Shown here: piece by piece, positions 44,048 to 55,432 of the stretch
Layout: every line of letters begins with the position of its first letter
How positions within the stretch are numbered: position 1 is the first letter of the stretch
Assembly (NCBI GenBank): GCA_006384855.1
Contig: VCJN01000865.1
Coordinates: forward strand, 1-64,000
DNA: 64,000 bases
Direction: 5' to 3'
Source: Tetraselmis striata
Lineage: Eukaryota > Chlorophyta > Chlorodendrophyceae > Chlorodendrales > Chlorodendraceae
Made by a program: the position numbers and the translations under genes
Notes under the pieces: model-generated
What the model was told of the DNA's origin: nothing
Seen by the model: the letters and a program-made list of their open reading frames with translations, nothing else
Databases searched by the model: none

Positions 44048-47000
44048 TCAGGCGCTGCACTCGACGCCGTCCCAGCCGCCAGACTTGATGCAGCAGTCCA
44101 TGTCGGCCAGCAGGCTGCTGCTGTCCAGGTTGTCGTACTTCTTCAGAAACTCGTGCAGCTCAAAGGCCGACTTGGCCGCGCCTGCGTACCGCCATTACAG
44201 CCGTTAACTACGGGAAATGGCGATGCGTGGATGAGGCGACTCGGCAAGGGCATCCGCCCAACTGGCGGAAGTCGGCGATTAACATAAGAGTCCCAGTCTC
44301 CCAACGAGAAAGCGGACGCATTGCGTTTTACCGCCCATAATTATGGGCCATCAACTGATTGCTGCCGCCGTCCACATCTCCTGGGCTGCTTGTATCATGT
44401 AAAGTACATTTTCCGTGGGCGCCCATATCCCGGGCAATACTGAACGATAAACAGTGCGCTACTCTGCACAGGGACCGCTCCAGACCATTGTTAATGCTGC
44501 CGCATCCCGACTCGTGCTGTTGCTCAAGCAGTCGCCGCATCAAACGCGGCGCTAACTAGCGCGCGGTGCGGAAATTCAGCAGCGCCGCAGCTCCGTGGGC
44601 TCGAAAGGATTCACGGAAATAAATGAGCGTTGCGCTCATATGGGGGGAGAAGGAAAAAAAAACTTATAAAAAGTTTAAAAAAGAGTGACCTTAGATTGAG
44701 TCGCGGTGGCGGCTCTGGAGAGCTTCTTCCTCAGCGTGAGAGGAGGGGGAGGGGGTCAAGGGCAACAAATACAAGCAAACCTGGAGTGTGAGTGTGAGTG
44801 CTGTTTACGGTAGCCCCACATGTCTGTGCTTGCCCTAGGACGGATGGCAGACGACTGGTATATGAATTACCAGGGGCTCTTCATTTTATTTGACGCTGGG
44901 TAAAGCCGTATTGTTGTAGGCTATTGGAGGTCACGTAGTGCCCCGTGGATATTCAGCACGGGGATGGCAATCGATTGATCGCAGCATTGCCGATGCCGTA
45001 CTGGTGCGTATACGATATTGTGTACGGACCCGCTACGGATCGATTTGGGAAAAGCTCACGAGTCCACGGATGTGACTGAGCGTCTAGGCGCAAGCTGACG
45101 TTGACAGTCTGACTTGTGTACCTTCACCATGCTTCGGGTTCACGGTGTATTATCGCTTTTGACCCCCCCCCCCCCCCCCCCCCCCCCCGCCCCCCAGCGC
45201 AAAGAGAGAAAACTACATTTATCAGGAAATATATCAGAATACACCACACAAATATTATACAAAATGTCCGACCCGTTCCTGCAAAATAATTCATTATTTT
45301 TCCGACCCGCGGACTCAATTCAATGGTCCGGTAAGTAAGACGGTTGCATCTCACGTGACATGGGAGAGCTTCACTTCAGACTAAAATACAGAGCTCGCGA
45401 TATATGCTTCCTGAGTAGGGAGAAAGCGCGGCGGGGCGGGGGGGGCAGGGGGGGGGGTAGGGTACCGCATTCCACCTCCGACTCGATGTTGCAAACCAGC
45501 AGCGGGTCATGCAGGCTCTGGCGCAGCAGCAGCCAGCCAAGGCGGCCGTCGCCCTCGTCCACGTTGACGCGCCAGCCCTCGTGGTTCACCTGCCCGCCCG
45601 CCCGGCCGCGCACACGCCACAGCCCGTCAGTCCCCTGCCACAGCCCCACTCAGCTCACCCAACACGTGAGTTTGGCGCCGCTACCGCTGCACGCCGCACC
45701 ATCGAACCGGGCCGTCAGCACTACCGTCAACCTTTTGCACCGTTGTGTATTTAACTTTTTAGTCAGGTTGTGCTTGATTTGGATGCATCGATTCTATCCA
45801 GCACGTCCCCCTCTACTCCCCCCCCCCCCCCTCCCCCCCCCCCCCAAGTAGCATGGCATGGCGTGGCCGCTGGGGCCTGAGGGTAGCGCTTCAATAAGGC
45901 AGCTGCATCCCTGCATGCTCCGAAACCATACTCGTACGGGATTAAGTACTGAAATTCCAGCACGTACCACCGGTTGCGCAGCGGCAGTACCGGTCGTACT
46001 GGTGTGAATGACAAACGGCCAGTCGTAACAAATGGTGCCGCCCCCCGCGTCATGCTGCGCTGGCGCTTGCCAGGCCAAGAAAGAGGTCTCTCCACGCTGG
46101 CATCCGATCCGGCAAGGTCTGATTTGGTGTGTATCGGGAATGAGTACGAGTTCGAGGTACGGGTACCTTGATGCCGGTTCTATAGCACGATACCAGCACA
46201 TGCCGGTATCAGTGGATGCGTGGGCCGCTCTTATTCTTAAAGCAGCTGGTATTGCTCTGTGTGACTGAGACTTGGTGCCAGTAGAGCTGCTCTCATACCA
46301 AATTCATGGGGTAGCAATGAGTAGCAAGCATCGAATGTGGAATGGGCATGTTTACGGGTAGTCCGGCCGGTATTCCCACTCAATGGAAACGCCTCTTCAG
46401 GTACGGCACTGTCGTCGCCCTCTTACACAGCGTTCCTGAACTGTCGACATCGCGCTTTCCTCTTACACGCAACACACCGGTTGTCGAAGTGGAATACTAC
46501 AACAAAATGCGCCCGGCACTGTCACAATTGGTTAGTCCGGGGCAATTCTTTGTCGGCCAACACTCGTCCCGGCACCCGCTTCCATCTTGCGTTTAGAGTA
46601 CGAGCGGCATGCTGCACAGCATATCTTGCGGCGAATGTGGGAGGACCGTCGAGAATGGGACGGAAAATCTGAAAACGGCACCCCGGAAGATATTGCCGGG
46701 GCCAGATATAGCTTGAGCGTTGCGCCGTGGCGGTTTTCGAGTAAATTCAACGGGTGGCAGTACTTGCGCTAGTACTCCGCCTACTCGTACACGATGAGGA
46801 TTACGCGCCCGGTATCGCCCGGTAGGAAACATTGTGGTCTTGATGTCGCCAAAGGTCGAAGGATTGTGAAGTGCGGTGTTCCTACGGAGGCAAGTGCCTG
46901 TTGGGGCGCAGAAGGTGTGCGTGTGGGTGGATGGGTGTGTTTGGGTGTGTGTGCTGGGGGGGGGGGGGGGGGAGGGATGCTGCTTATGGGCCCCACCTCC

Positions 47001-48890
47001 TCCAGGGACCACCCCTCCATGGCGCCGCTCTGCACCATGTCGTGGAAGTCCGCCAGGATCTGCTGGCCGACCTCCTGGAAGTTCTCCGCCTGCGGGGCGG
47101 CACCGCGCAGAGCATTACTTGTTCATGAACTGGCCGTTGATAAAGAAATCAGGTTCCTTGTAACAAACAGTCAAAGCACATGTGTAACCACACTGTCAAC
47201 CCCATCCCTAAAACCTAATCAAGCGCCCTTAACCCTAAAAACTTTGAATCCTTACTCAAAACCCCAACACCCCAACACAATGAGCAAAGCCCAAGGCCCC
47301 CATCGCCCCACCTGGATGGTCAAGCGGAACTCGCGCGACTCCACCGGCTCCTCCAGCGCGGCCAGCATGTCGGCGATGCTGCCCTCCCCGGCCAGGCGCA
47401 GCTTCACGAGCTGGATGATGGTCTTCACGGCCGAGTAGGCGCCGTCGTCCAGAAAGTAGTTCTCCTTCATGGCGCCGTGGCCGCTGCGGGGCGGAGCCAG
47501 CGCCCGCGCTCTCAGACACTGCAGCAGCATTGCCCCTTTCCCCCCCTCCAGAATGGCGATGGGTACAATGTCAATTCGAATAAACAATCACGGACGAACA
47601 CACAAAGCAGCAGTGGTGGATACTGAGGATATACACGCTTTTGGGACACATATTTCGGACGCCCAACGCCCCCTGAAGAGACAGGGCGGGAAAAATATCA
47701 CAACACGTTTGATGTTTACCCAAATGGGTCCCTCGACACCATGGGTCCCTCAACACGATAGCACACGACACGTTACCCCCCCCCCCCCCCCCCCGACACA
47801 CACATGCTTGCCCCGTGTCTTTTTCTGATCAGAGGGAGGGTGAAATATATGTGTATGGAAAGTCATCGGAACAAACCGCAACATTTTCACGGACACTTTG
47901 ACTCGCCCCTGCTCCAAAACCATTTAGGGTTTAGGGTATTCAAGTCTTCGGGTTTTCGGTCCGAAACCCTAACTTAAGGGTCTAGGGTCTTCGAAGTAGC
48001 TTAGAGTCCGGGTTGCCTACAACTTCAAACCCTAAAAATGGGGAGGGGGGTCATTGCTGCTGTTGTTGCGTGTGTGTGTTGGGGGGGGGGGGGGGGGGAG
48101 GGGGGATTTACGGGGTTAGGGTTTCCACCTGGTCTCCATCATGAGCTCGCAGCTCTCGCCCGCCTCGTTCAGCTCCACGCCCTTCCCGATGACGTTCTTG
48201 TAGCCGCGCTTCCAGCGGAAGTGCGTCCCGCCTGCCCAGGCGCCGCCGCAGAGGATCAGGCATGCATCAGGGTCACCCATGGCTCCGTGCCGCGCGCCGC
48301 CCGCCACCGTCAGCCGCCCTTCCAACGGAGCCGTGGATCCAATAATAACTGCTGTGTACTGAAACACCAAGTCGAGATATCCGTGAAAATTTCGTGGTGT
48401 ATTCTGATACACATTTCCAGATACCTATAGCTGCTCCTTTGCGTTGGGGAGGGGGAGAGGGGGGTTCAAAAATGGTAATGTATATCGAACTTGAGGCCCG
48501 GATACAGTAATCGCAACGCGCATGCATAAAGCCCCCACCCTGCGCTCCCAATAGCAATGGGATTGTGCAGCGCTGCCCTTTTGCGCACAGTGTCAGGTCA
48601 CCGGGGGAGAGAGAAGGGGGGAGGGGGGAGTAGCACACACCCAGCTCGTGGATGAACTTGGCGAGGCCATTGCTGGTGACGGAGTCAGTGACGATGGTGG
48701 TGCCGGGATAGTCCGCCAGGGCGATGGCCGCCATGAGCGCGATGTACCGGTTGCTGTTGATCTGCTTGCCCTCCGAGTCCACAACGCCTGCAGCGCACAC
48801 GCACTCCTCTCGGTCTCACAGCCCCGCGGGCACACGACGCCACCGGAAAGTATGCTATTCAAACTTCTTTACGGATAATGGACTCGCCGG

Positions 48891-48941
<51 letters not shown>

Positions 48942-50947
48942 GGGGGAAGGGGGGGGGGGGGATTAAATAATACACACACGCAGACAATTTGCAACTGAAT
49001 TGTCGTTTAGTATTGTTATGTTGTGTTTGTTATTATGATCATCTGTCGTATTTTTATGATGTTTATTGATGGTTACTGCATCTATTTGTTCTGCATGTGG
49101 TACAATTATTTTCATTTAGTTGTTGTGGAGGTTAAGGAGTATGCCTCCCCCTGGGGCCGATGCCCGTGGGGGGTCACCGCTGCGGTCGACGTCCGTGTCG
49201 AAGCAGATGCCGAGGTCCGCTCCGTTGTCAAGCACGGCCTTGGTAGTGGCCTCCATGGCAGACGGCTCCTCAGGGTTGGGGATGTGGTTGGGGAACATGC
49301 CGTCCGGCTCCAGGAACTGGCTGCCTACAGGCGCACCGCCGCCGCACAGCACAGCACAAACTGTTGGCGTCACATCATCTACTGCTCACGCTCCTCAGTC
49401 ATGACGATATGCCGACCGCAGTCTCTCTCGAGCTCTGGTGCATGACGGTCTGGTGGCCCCCCTCTCCCCCCACCTCCCCCCCCACAGACACACACACATC
49501 GCTCAACTTTTCAGTGGCTAGCACCGCACCCGCACCTCTTCAACCCCACGCGCGGCCCCCTCGCTGGTCGCCCATCTCCGCAATGGCCTGTCCATCCTGG
49601 GTTCCGGAGGTATGTAAGGCAGATGGGCCCCACGCAAAGGTCGCCGTAGGGCAAATCGGCCACGCTGAAGTTGGACCAGAAGTGGTATGGGTTGGATCGG
49701 ACACGCGTGGGGCCGTTTCTGAGGAGTGTGGTAGTCGCCGGGTCCCTTGACAGCACAAATACACGGAATGTAGAAATGACGTGTGAGGATCGTTTTTGCT
49801 TTCCATATTTACTCAGACATACTCGTGAACTCACCCGTAATATATTAGTGACCAGAGTGATGTTAGTATGCGGCCCTACCCGCCTTCAGCCCCCCCCCCC
49901 CCCCCTGTCCCTTTCCTCACCTGTGGTGTCGGCGCCCAGCGGCTGCAGCACATCAGTCGCAAAGTAGCCGCCGGAGCCATTGCCGGCATCCACCACGATG
50001 CGGAAGCCTTCGAGCGGGCGGTCATAGTGCTCCGGGTGGTTCACACCCGTCTTGATGAGCATCTTGAGCTGATCCGCGTACACGGACATGAAGTCCGACT
50101 GCCAGGGCGGTGGACAGCGCCGTCAGCAACTGGGGGTCGCGAGCGCTGTGGCGCCTTGATTCAGATATTCGGGTGCATGTACACGGACCTATGAGAATAC
50201 TTATTGTAAGCCTCAAATCGGCCGTGCATGGAAGCTGGCAGAATGATCGTTATAGTTCCGCTACAGTTTTGTTTGCATATGACCTTTGGGGCAGGTTCTT
50301 ATTTGTAGTGTTATTATCACCGCGCCGGCGTCCGTGTACATATAAACAGCCCTGTCTAGCGGTGTAAGAGCAATATATGCTTGCATACTACCCGTTGGTT
50401 TTTATTATATATACATATATATATATATATATACATATCTGCACACAGACACGGACACAGACACAGACACACCGGTTCGCGCAGGTACTCGTTTCTGAAG
50501 ACCGTGGGCAGGTCTGAAATCCGAGATGTGTAGTTGGCAACGCTTTTTGGCTACGTGGCGCGCGCTACGTGCGTATTATTCGCACGTGACGGCTCGCGCT
50601 CCTCCCTCATCATCCCACCGTCAGCCCCATCCCTACCCGCGACACACACGACAAGCCACCTGAAGGCCACCATATGCCTATGTGAGGGCGCTGCTACCAC
50701 GGTGTGTGCGTTATGGTGCCAGCCGGTGTGTCCGATCGGCATCGGTGGGGCGGGATGGGTTGACGAGACGGATGGTCACGTGGACGCTCAGTTTTGACCA
50801 AATGACGTCATATTTTATTGTATCAACCGGATGCTAATCATGCCTCATACTCATTTCGGCATGTTACATCTTAGGATTGCGACACCGCTGCACCTGGCTT
50901 GAACCCGGGAGGATTTCATTCAGCGAGTAACCGTGGAGCCGGTGTGG

Positions 50948-50997
<50 letters not shown>

Positions 50998-52999
50998 CGC
51001 AAGCATATATGAGCTTTCGCATCCACATTCAACTGAATATTCAGGACAGGACTGCACACACGCATGCGTAGCTACCTTTAATTTTGTTTGTCAATTTTTT
51101 TTTTTGGGAAAGGGGGGGGGGGGGGGGGGGGGGGGCTTTCACCTCCACAAAGGTGACTTTACAGTCCGGGGAGCCATATGTGTCCATGCCGACATCCAGA
51201 TCATCTGCCAGCGCGCCCGCCCATCAGTCTCATGCCCTAACCCGCAGGCGCATGCACTGTTTGAGCGCTCAGGGAAATACAAAACCCAACAGTACTTTAA
51301 GCGCACCCGGGTCGCCGCCAGCCTGCACACACAGCATAGTGGCGCGGTCCAGGATGTCTGTGATGTCCTTCTTCTCCAGACCGCCTGGTAGCACGAGCAC
51401 GACCAGTCAACGCCGCAGATGGTTGCCATGCATGGCTCCCTACCTGCCCCTGACAGCACTCAGCCCGCCGCCTGCCGCCCTGCCGCCCTGCCCACCGCAG
51501 AGGAGAGAGCTGCACCCGACACCCGGCGGTGCTCACCCTCGGAGGTGAAAAACTTGAAGCCGTTGCGGTTGAAGGGAAGGTGGCTGGCGGTGATCATGAT
51601 GGCGCCGCTCATCAGGAAGGGCGCGGTGATGGTGCTCATGAACATAGCAGGCGTGGTGGCCAGGCCAAACACGTTCGCCTCGCCACCACCAAGCACCACA
51701 CCGGCGATCAGCGCCTTGGCGAGCATCACACCCGACACCCGGGGGTCCATGCCGATCTGCGTGCGGAGTGCAACGCAGCTCTTCCTGTCAGGCTCCTCCT
51801 GCCGCGGAGGCGGAACTACAAAGCCAAAACACCTTGCAAAATAACCCCCTGATTTCGATGAAGGTGCCCCCCCCCCCCCCCCCCCCCGCCAGCGCCAGCG
51901 CCTCACTAATTGAGCCCAGCCCAGCGCAACAGAGTCACTGAGGCGCCTCTCGCAGCGTCACTGGGGCGTGCACAGCACCAGCAGGGATCTGGCGAGTCCG
52001 GAAGTAATGTAGGCATCCCCGATACCTGCACCTGCGCACACGATACAGCCAGGATACGGAAGAGCGGGAGAGGGGAGGTTTGTGTGTGGGGAGGGGCTCA
52101 CCCCAACCGTTAGGCCTGTCTCCTCCACGTTGACAACCGCGTTCTCCTCTAGCCACTCCGCAAAGGCGAGACCCACGTAAAAGGCCTTGCCCTCCGTCAG
52201 GTTCACGTCCTGCCCGGGAACGCCTGCATGCAGCCACGGTGGAATCAATCCTCGCCCTTTTTGTCTCCCAGCACAATATCCCCTAGACTTGCAGAGGACT
52301 CTGGAAGCAAGTCCGCAGGGCGCACCCTTCCAGTGCCACACCACGCATGTCGCTGCCATTCTGCAGCTTCTTGAACGCCTTTGGGACGTCCGTTATGGGG
52401 CCCACCGCGCCCGCTGCCGCGACCGCCCAGCCGCCGCGGCGACCTGCGACACATGTGGGTGGGACAGCCACAGCCGTTGATGCATTTACTGGGCACACAA
52501 GTGTGCGTGTGTGCATGTGCAGCTAGCTAGTTACGTCATCGTCAGCCAGCACGGCCAGCGTGAGGCCATCATTCCGTCAGAGTGACAGCAGAACAACAGC
52601 ATGCCGAGAGGCTTGGCTCACCAGGCCAGGTGGGCACAGGCGCCAGGATGCGCCCTCGGCGGTCAGCTCCGAGAAGGCGCCTGCAGGGGGTAGAAGCCGG
52701 TGAGTGGCGGATTCAGTACAGCGCCAAACCTGCACCAGTGTCTGAGCATAAACGCCGTCATCAGCTCTGACGCGTAGAGCCTGCGACTGTTATGACCTGG
52801 TCAGCACTGTAGGCCGAACGACACGATCCGGAAATAATTATTCTGCCGCCGCCGTGCAACGAAATAATTGTACTGGGCGATACAGTTGAGCGGTGTCGGA
52901 AGCCGGGCTGAGAGAACAACGTCCTCAGGGCGATCACTTGGCGCAGGAACTGCTTGCGGCAAGTTGGCCGAGTAGCGTTCGACTGCGGGGCGGGGCGCC

Positions 53000-53030
<31 letters not shown>

Positions 53031-53261
53031 TCGGCGCCGGCCGGCGCTGTGGCGACGATGCCAACGGCTGTACACGTCAGCGCCGGTTGAGGGGAGCGGG
53101 ACGGAGCGGGGAGATTAGTAGGGTTCGCGACCGCTGCGGGCAGGGCGAGGTGGCAACCATCTGCGCGGGAGAAGTGAGGGCGCCTCAGCGCCCCCTCGGC
53201 GGGCGGGCGCCACGGCGGGCGCGGCGCGTGCAGGCGCCGACACGGCGTTGGCCAGCGTCAT
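44048..53261 (-). CDS. Phosphoglucomutase/phosphomannomutase family enzyme
   Basis: Alpha-D-phosphohexomutase, interconverting hexose 1- and 6-phosphates. Confident exons, 5' to 3': 52443-52326, 52223-52102, 51756-51537, 51384-51307, 51204-51143, 50098-49921, 49324-49178, 48787-48641, 48231-48129, 47483-47312, 47089-46997, 45589-45466, 44181-44048. Motifs in order: KLQNGSDMRGVAL (N-terminus), ITASHLPFNRNG (phosphoserine loop), DAGNGSGG, DGMFPNHIPNPE, FDTDVDRSG (metal loop), METSGHG (sugar-specificity loop), LLLRQSLHDP (phosphate loop) and a short last exon ending DGVECSA. All junctions are in phase except the first listed (52326/52223), out by one base. The start at 53261 (MTLANAVSAPARAAP, transit-like) and a possible exon near 52697-52640 are tentative. 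It resembles the plastid-type plant PGM/PMM proteins. Plastid location is inferred. Confidence 0.9.
44182..45465 (-). other. PGM last intron, 1.28 kb
   Basis: Donor GTACCCTACCCCCCCC, acceptor GGTACGCAG. It separates ...ESEVEC from GAAKSAFELHEFLKKYD and is exactly in phase (G + GC). It contains a G/C run (45164-45188) and no recognisable gene. Without this join the last exon would look like an orphan. Confidence 0.75.
45590..46996 (-). other. PGM intron between SLEE and VNHEGW exons
   Basis: 1.4 kb. Donor GTGGGGCCCATAAG. A C run on the coding strand (46956-46972) lies about 25-40 bases after the donor, and a second homopolymer is near 45820-45845. GGTAC/GTACC words are frequent between 45900 and 46450. 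No gene inside. Confidence 0.75.
47090..48128 (-). other. PGM introns carrying telomere-like motifs
   Basis: Two introns (48128-47484 and 47311-47090) contain CCCTAAA/TTTAGGG units: 47205-47240, 47920-48030 and 48113. Homopolymer runs lie at 47778-47794 and 48081-48098, the latter within 50 bases of a donor. Confidence 0.7.
48893..48960. repeat. (GT)n microsatellite followed by a G run
   Basis: About 48 bases of pure TG, then TTGGGGGAAGGGGGGGGGGGG. It lies in a PGM intron (49177-48788). Confidence 0.95.
50405..50440. repeat. (AT)n tract in PGM intron
   Basis: TATATATACATATATATATATA-type tract followed by CAGACACGGACACAGACACAG, in the intron between the KVTFVE and SDFMSVY exons. Confidence 0.9.
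50949..50993. repeat. (CA)n microsatellite in PGM intron
   Basis: Pure CA dinucleotides, about 45 bases, in the same intron as the AT tract. Confidence 0.95.
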
Positions 53262-54019
53262 CTTCGAGCCGATCATCTTGATGTCACGTGCTGCAGCGGA
53301 CGAGGCGGATCTGGTGACGACGACGAGGATGTGGCAAGGGGTCTGGTGCGCGTCCGTCCGCAGCGCTAAGTTGATCAGTCTTCGTGGACGGGTGGGTGTG
53401 TTTGTCTTCGTTTATGATGCTGGCTTATTCGGAGGAAGATACTCGTACAGCCGTCTATCCGTCCGTCTGTCGGTGGTCGGCTATGTGGTTGAGTGCAGGA
53501 GTGGTGTTGATCACTTCTGTGCATCACGTCACGCCTAAGCGTAGTCGCTTACCTACTGTGCTGCTGCTTGCTGCTGCTGTTTTTTTTGCTGCTGCTGCCT
53601 AGTCGCTATAATCCACCGCTTATGCGACAGTCCCAGTGCCTGAAAGGGGTGCGTGGTGAGTTCGTATAGTTTCCCATGTGATCTCGAGATGCTACCAAAT
53701 CATGAATACCTGTACTGCGCAACTGCTCCTACAATTAACCCCGTCTTATTAATAGTTATGTCTTATTAATAGTTGTGTCGCTATTTAATGGGCTCTTGAT
53801 ATTGTGTCAGCGTAGCATGCAATACATGTAATCACAGTTTATGAAATACAGATACGTTTATATCATTTTTTCACAAAATACGTTAAAAACAGTCTATAAA
53901 ACAGTGACGGCCCCACACCGCATCACTGCATACCACCAGTCCACCACAACACCGCCACACATATAATAGCCCCGCACGGTGGCACGTGCGGTGCGGCTGC
54001 TCATTGTACCGGAAGCGGC
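53262..54019. other. PGM 5' flank
   Basis: Upstream of the tentative PGM start codon. (CTG)n-like stretches lie near 53560-53600, and TCTTATTAATAGTT is duplicated at about 53744 and 53761. No recognisable core promoter. Confidence 0.4.
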
Positions 54020-54454
54020 GTGCCGCGACAAAGCTGCCCTGCGGAGCGCTCTTGGTCTGATCGTGATCATGTTATTACCACGAAGCGCAGCCGGATTGAT
54101 CACCATCGTGTTGGCAACCTGATCAAGATGCGCGCCAACTACAAGTTGAAATGCGCAAAGCGGTTGAGGGCGCTCTCTCAGTGGGAAGAATGGCACCCCC
54201 AGCAGGTCTGGGGGTTCGACATCAGGCACCCCAATGGTGGCGATCAAGCCGCACTGGAGCCGGACCTTGAGCATGGCCTGGAGCAGGAGCCTGAGCCCGG
54301 GCCACAACTAGAGCTGCCAGCGGATGACATCCTGGATCAGCTCGATGATGAGTGTGACTACGCTGATGTTGGACACTCATGCAGAGCGGAGCATGGTTGT
54401 GTGGCAGTGATGCTGAGAGTGAGCCCGCAACGGCAAGGGATGGAGTGGAGCTAG
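54020..54454 (+). pseudogene. hAT transposase C-terminal remnant
   Basis: The open frame contains PAERSWSDRDHVITTKRSRI, then DHHRVGNLIKMRANYKLK. This matches the hAT-family dimerisation region, whose consensus is [SA]xxERxWSxxGxIxTKxRNRL followed by a VxxNL-type helix. It ends with an acidic tail (ADDILDQLDDECDYADV). The catalytic RNase H-like core upstream is absent or unrecognisable, so this is a truncated relic lying between the PGM and JmjC genes. The residues around ERxWS and TKRSR are the most persuasive part. Confidence 0.7.
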
Positions 54455-54659
54455 GCGTTGGCGGTGATGGGGTGGCAAGTGATGCTATGCCCATATCGCG
54501 CCCTGGCTGCTCGGAAATGGTTTCGGAGCATTTCTGCCTAGGTGTGCGCGCGGGTGAAACTGCACGCACTCCCGCGATGGGCTGCCATAGGCGCCGCCTA
54601 GTCTTCAAACTCCACAGCTGGCAGTAGCAGCAGCAAAAGCCAACCCCAACGCATATTAA

Positions 54660-54664
54660 TTACA
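54660..54664 (-). terminator. TGTAA poly(A) signal of JmjC gene
   Basis: TGTAA on the minus strand in GGATAATGTAATTAA, about 135 bases after the stop codon. Confidence 0.6.
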
Positions 54665-54796
54665 TTATCCTTCATTCAATCATCAGTTGTGGTTATTCGG
54701 GACACTATGATAGCGCAAGCCTACTCCACCCTTACCTGAAAAGGCTGCTGCATTTGCCAACATGGGAGGTGTAGCAAGCATCTCATGCCAGAATTA

Positions 54797-55291
54797 TTAA
54801 TCACCGCTGGCGACTCGCCCGCGAATCTGCTCCATGAGCACTTCCCGCGCGCACTTTATGACCTCGGGATGCGTGAGCGCCAGAAAGACGTCCTTGCTAG
54901 TCACGCCTTCCGCCCTGCCATCGCCGCTGCTGCCCTCGTGCTCTGATGCCCCCCCCTCATCCCGGAGCAACTGCCCCACCGCCGCTGAGAGCAAGTCCAG
55001 GCAAGCAGGTAACGGCTCTGCCTCTTCATTGGGGTTCAGCCAGCCTTGCTGCTCGTCGGACTCCGGGCTGCCACCTTCGCTGCCGGCCCCCATCAGCGCC
55101 GAGAGCACAACCTTAACCAGACCCTCACCCACCCGCTCAATGCCGTCGTCCTTGTGCGGCACCCACACGTTGACACTCACAGACGGCGTGACGCACGCCA
55201 CCTGCGTGGTATTGCGCCTGCGAGTCAGGCCCAAAGGCAGGGCAGGTAGGTGGCTGCATGTGTGTAGCGGGGGAGGGGGCTGACACAAACA

Positions 55292-55343
<52 letters not shown>

Positions 55344-55400
55344 CAGACACACAGACACAGACACACACACAGAAACAGACACACAGACACAGACACACAG

Positions 55401-55432
<32 letters not shown>

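Noticed and set aside
45381..45410. Short exon giving EAYIASSVF as the end of PGM
   Set aside because: Splicing is possible, but the exon at 44181-44048 joins in phase and gives the family's normal C-terminus.
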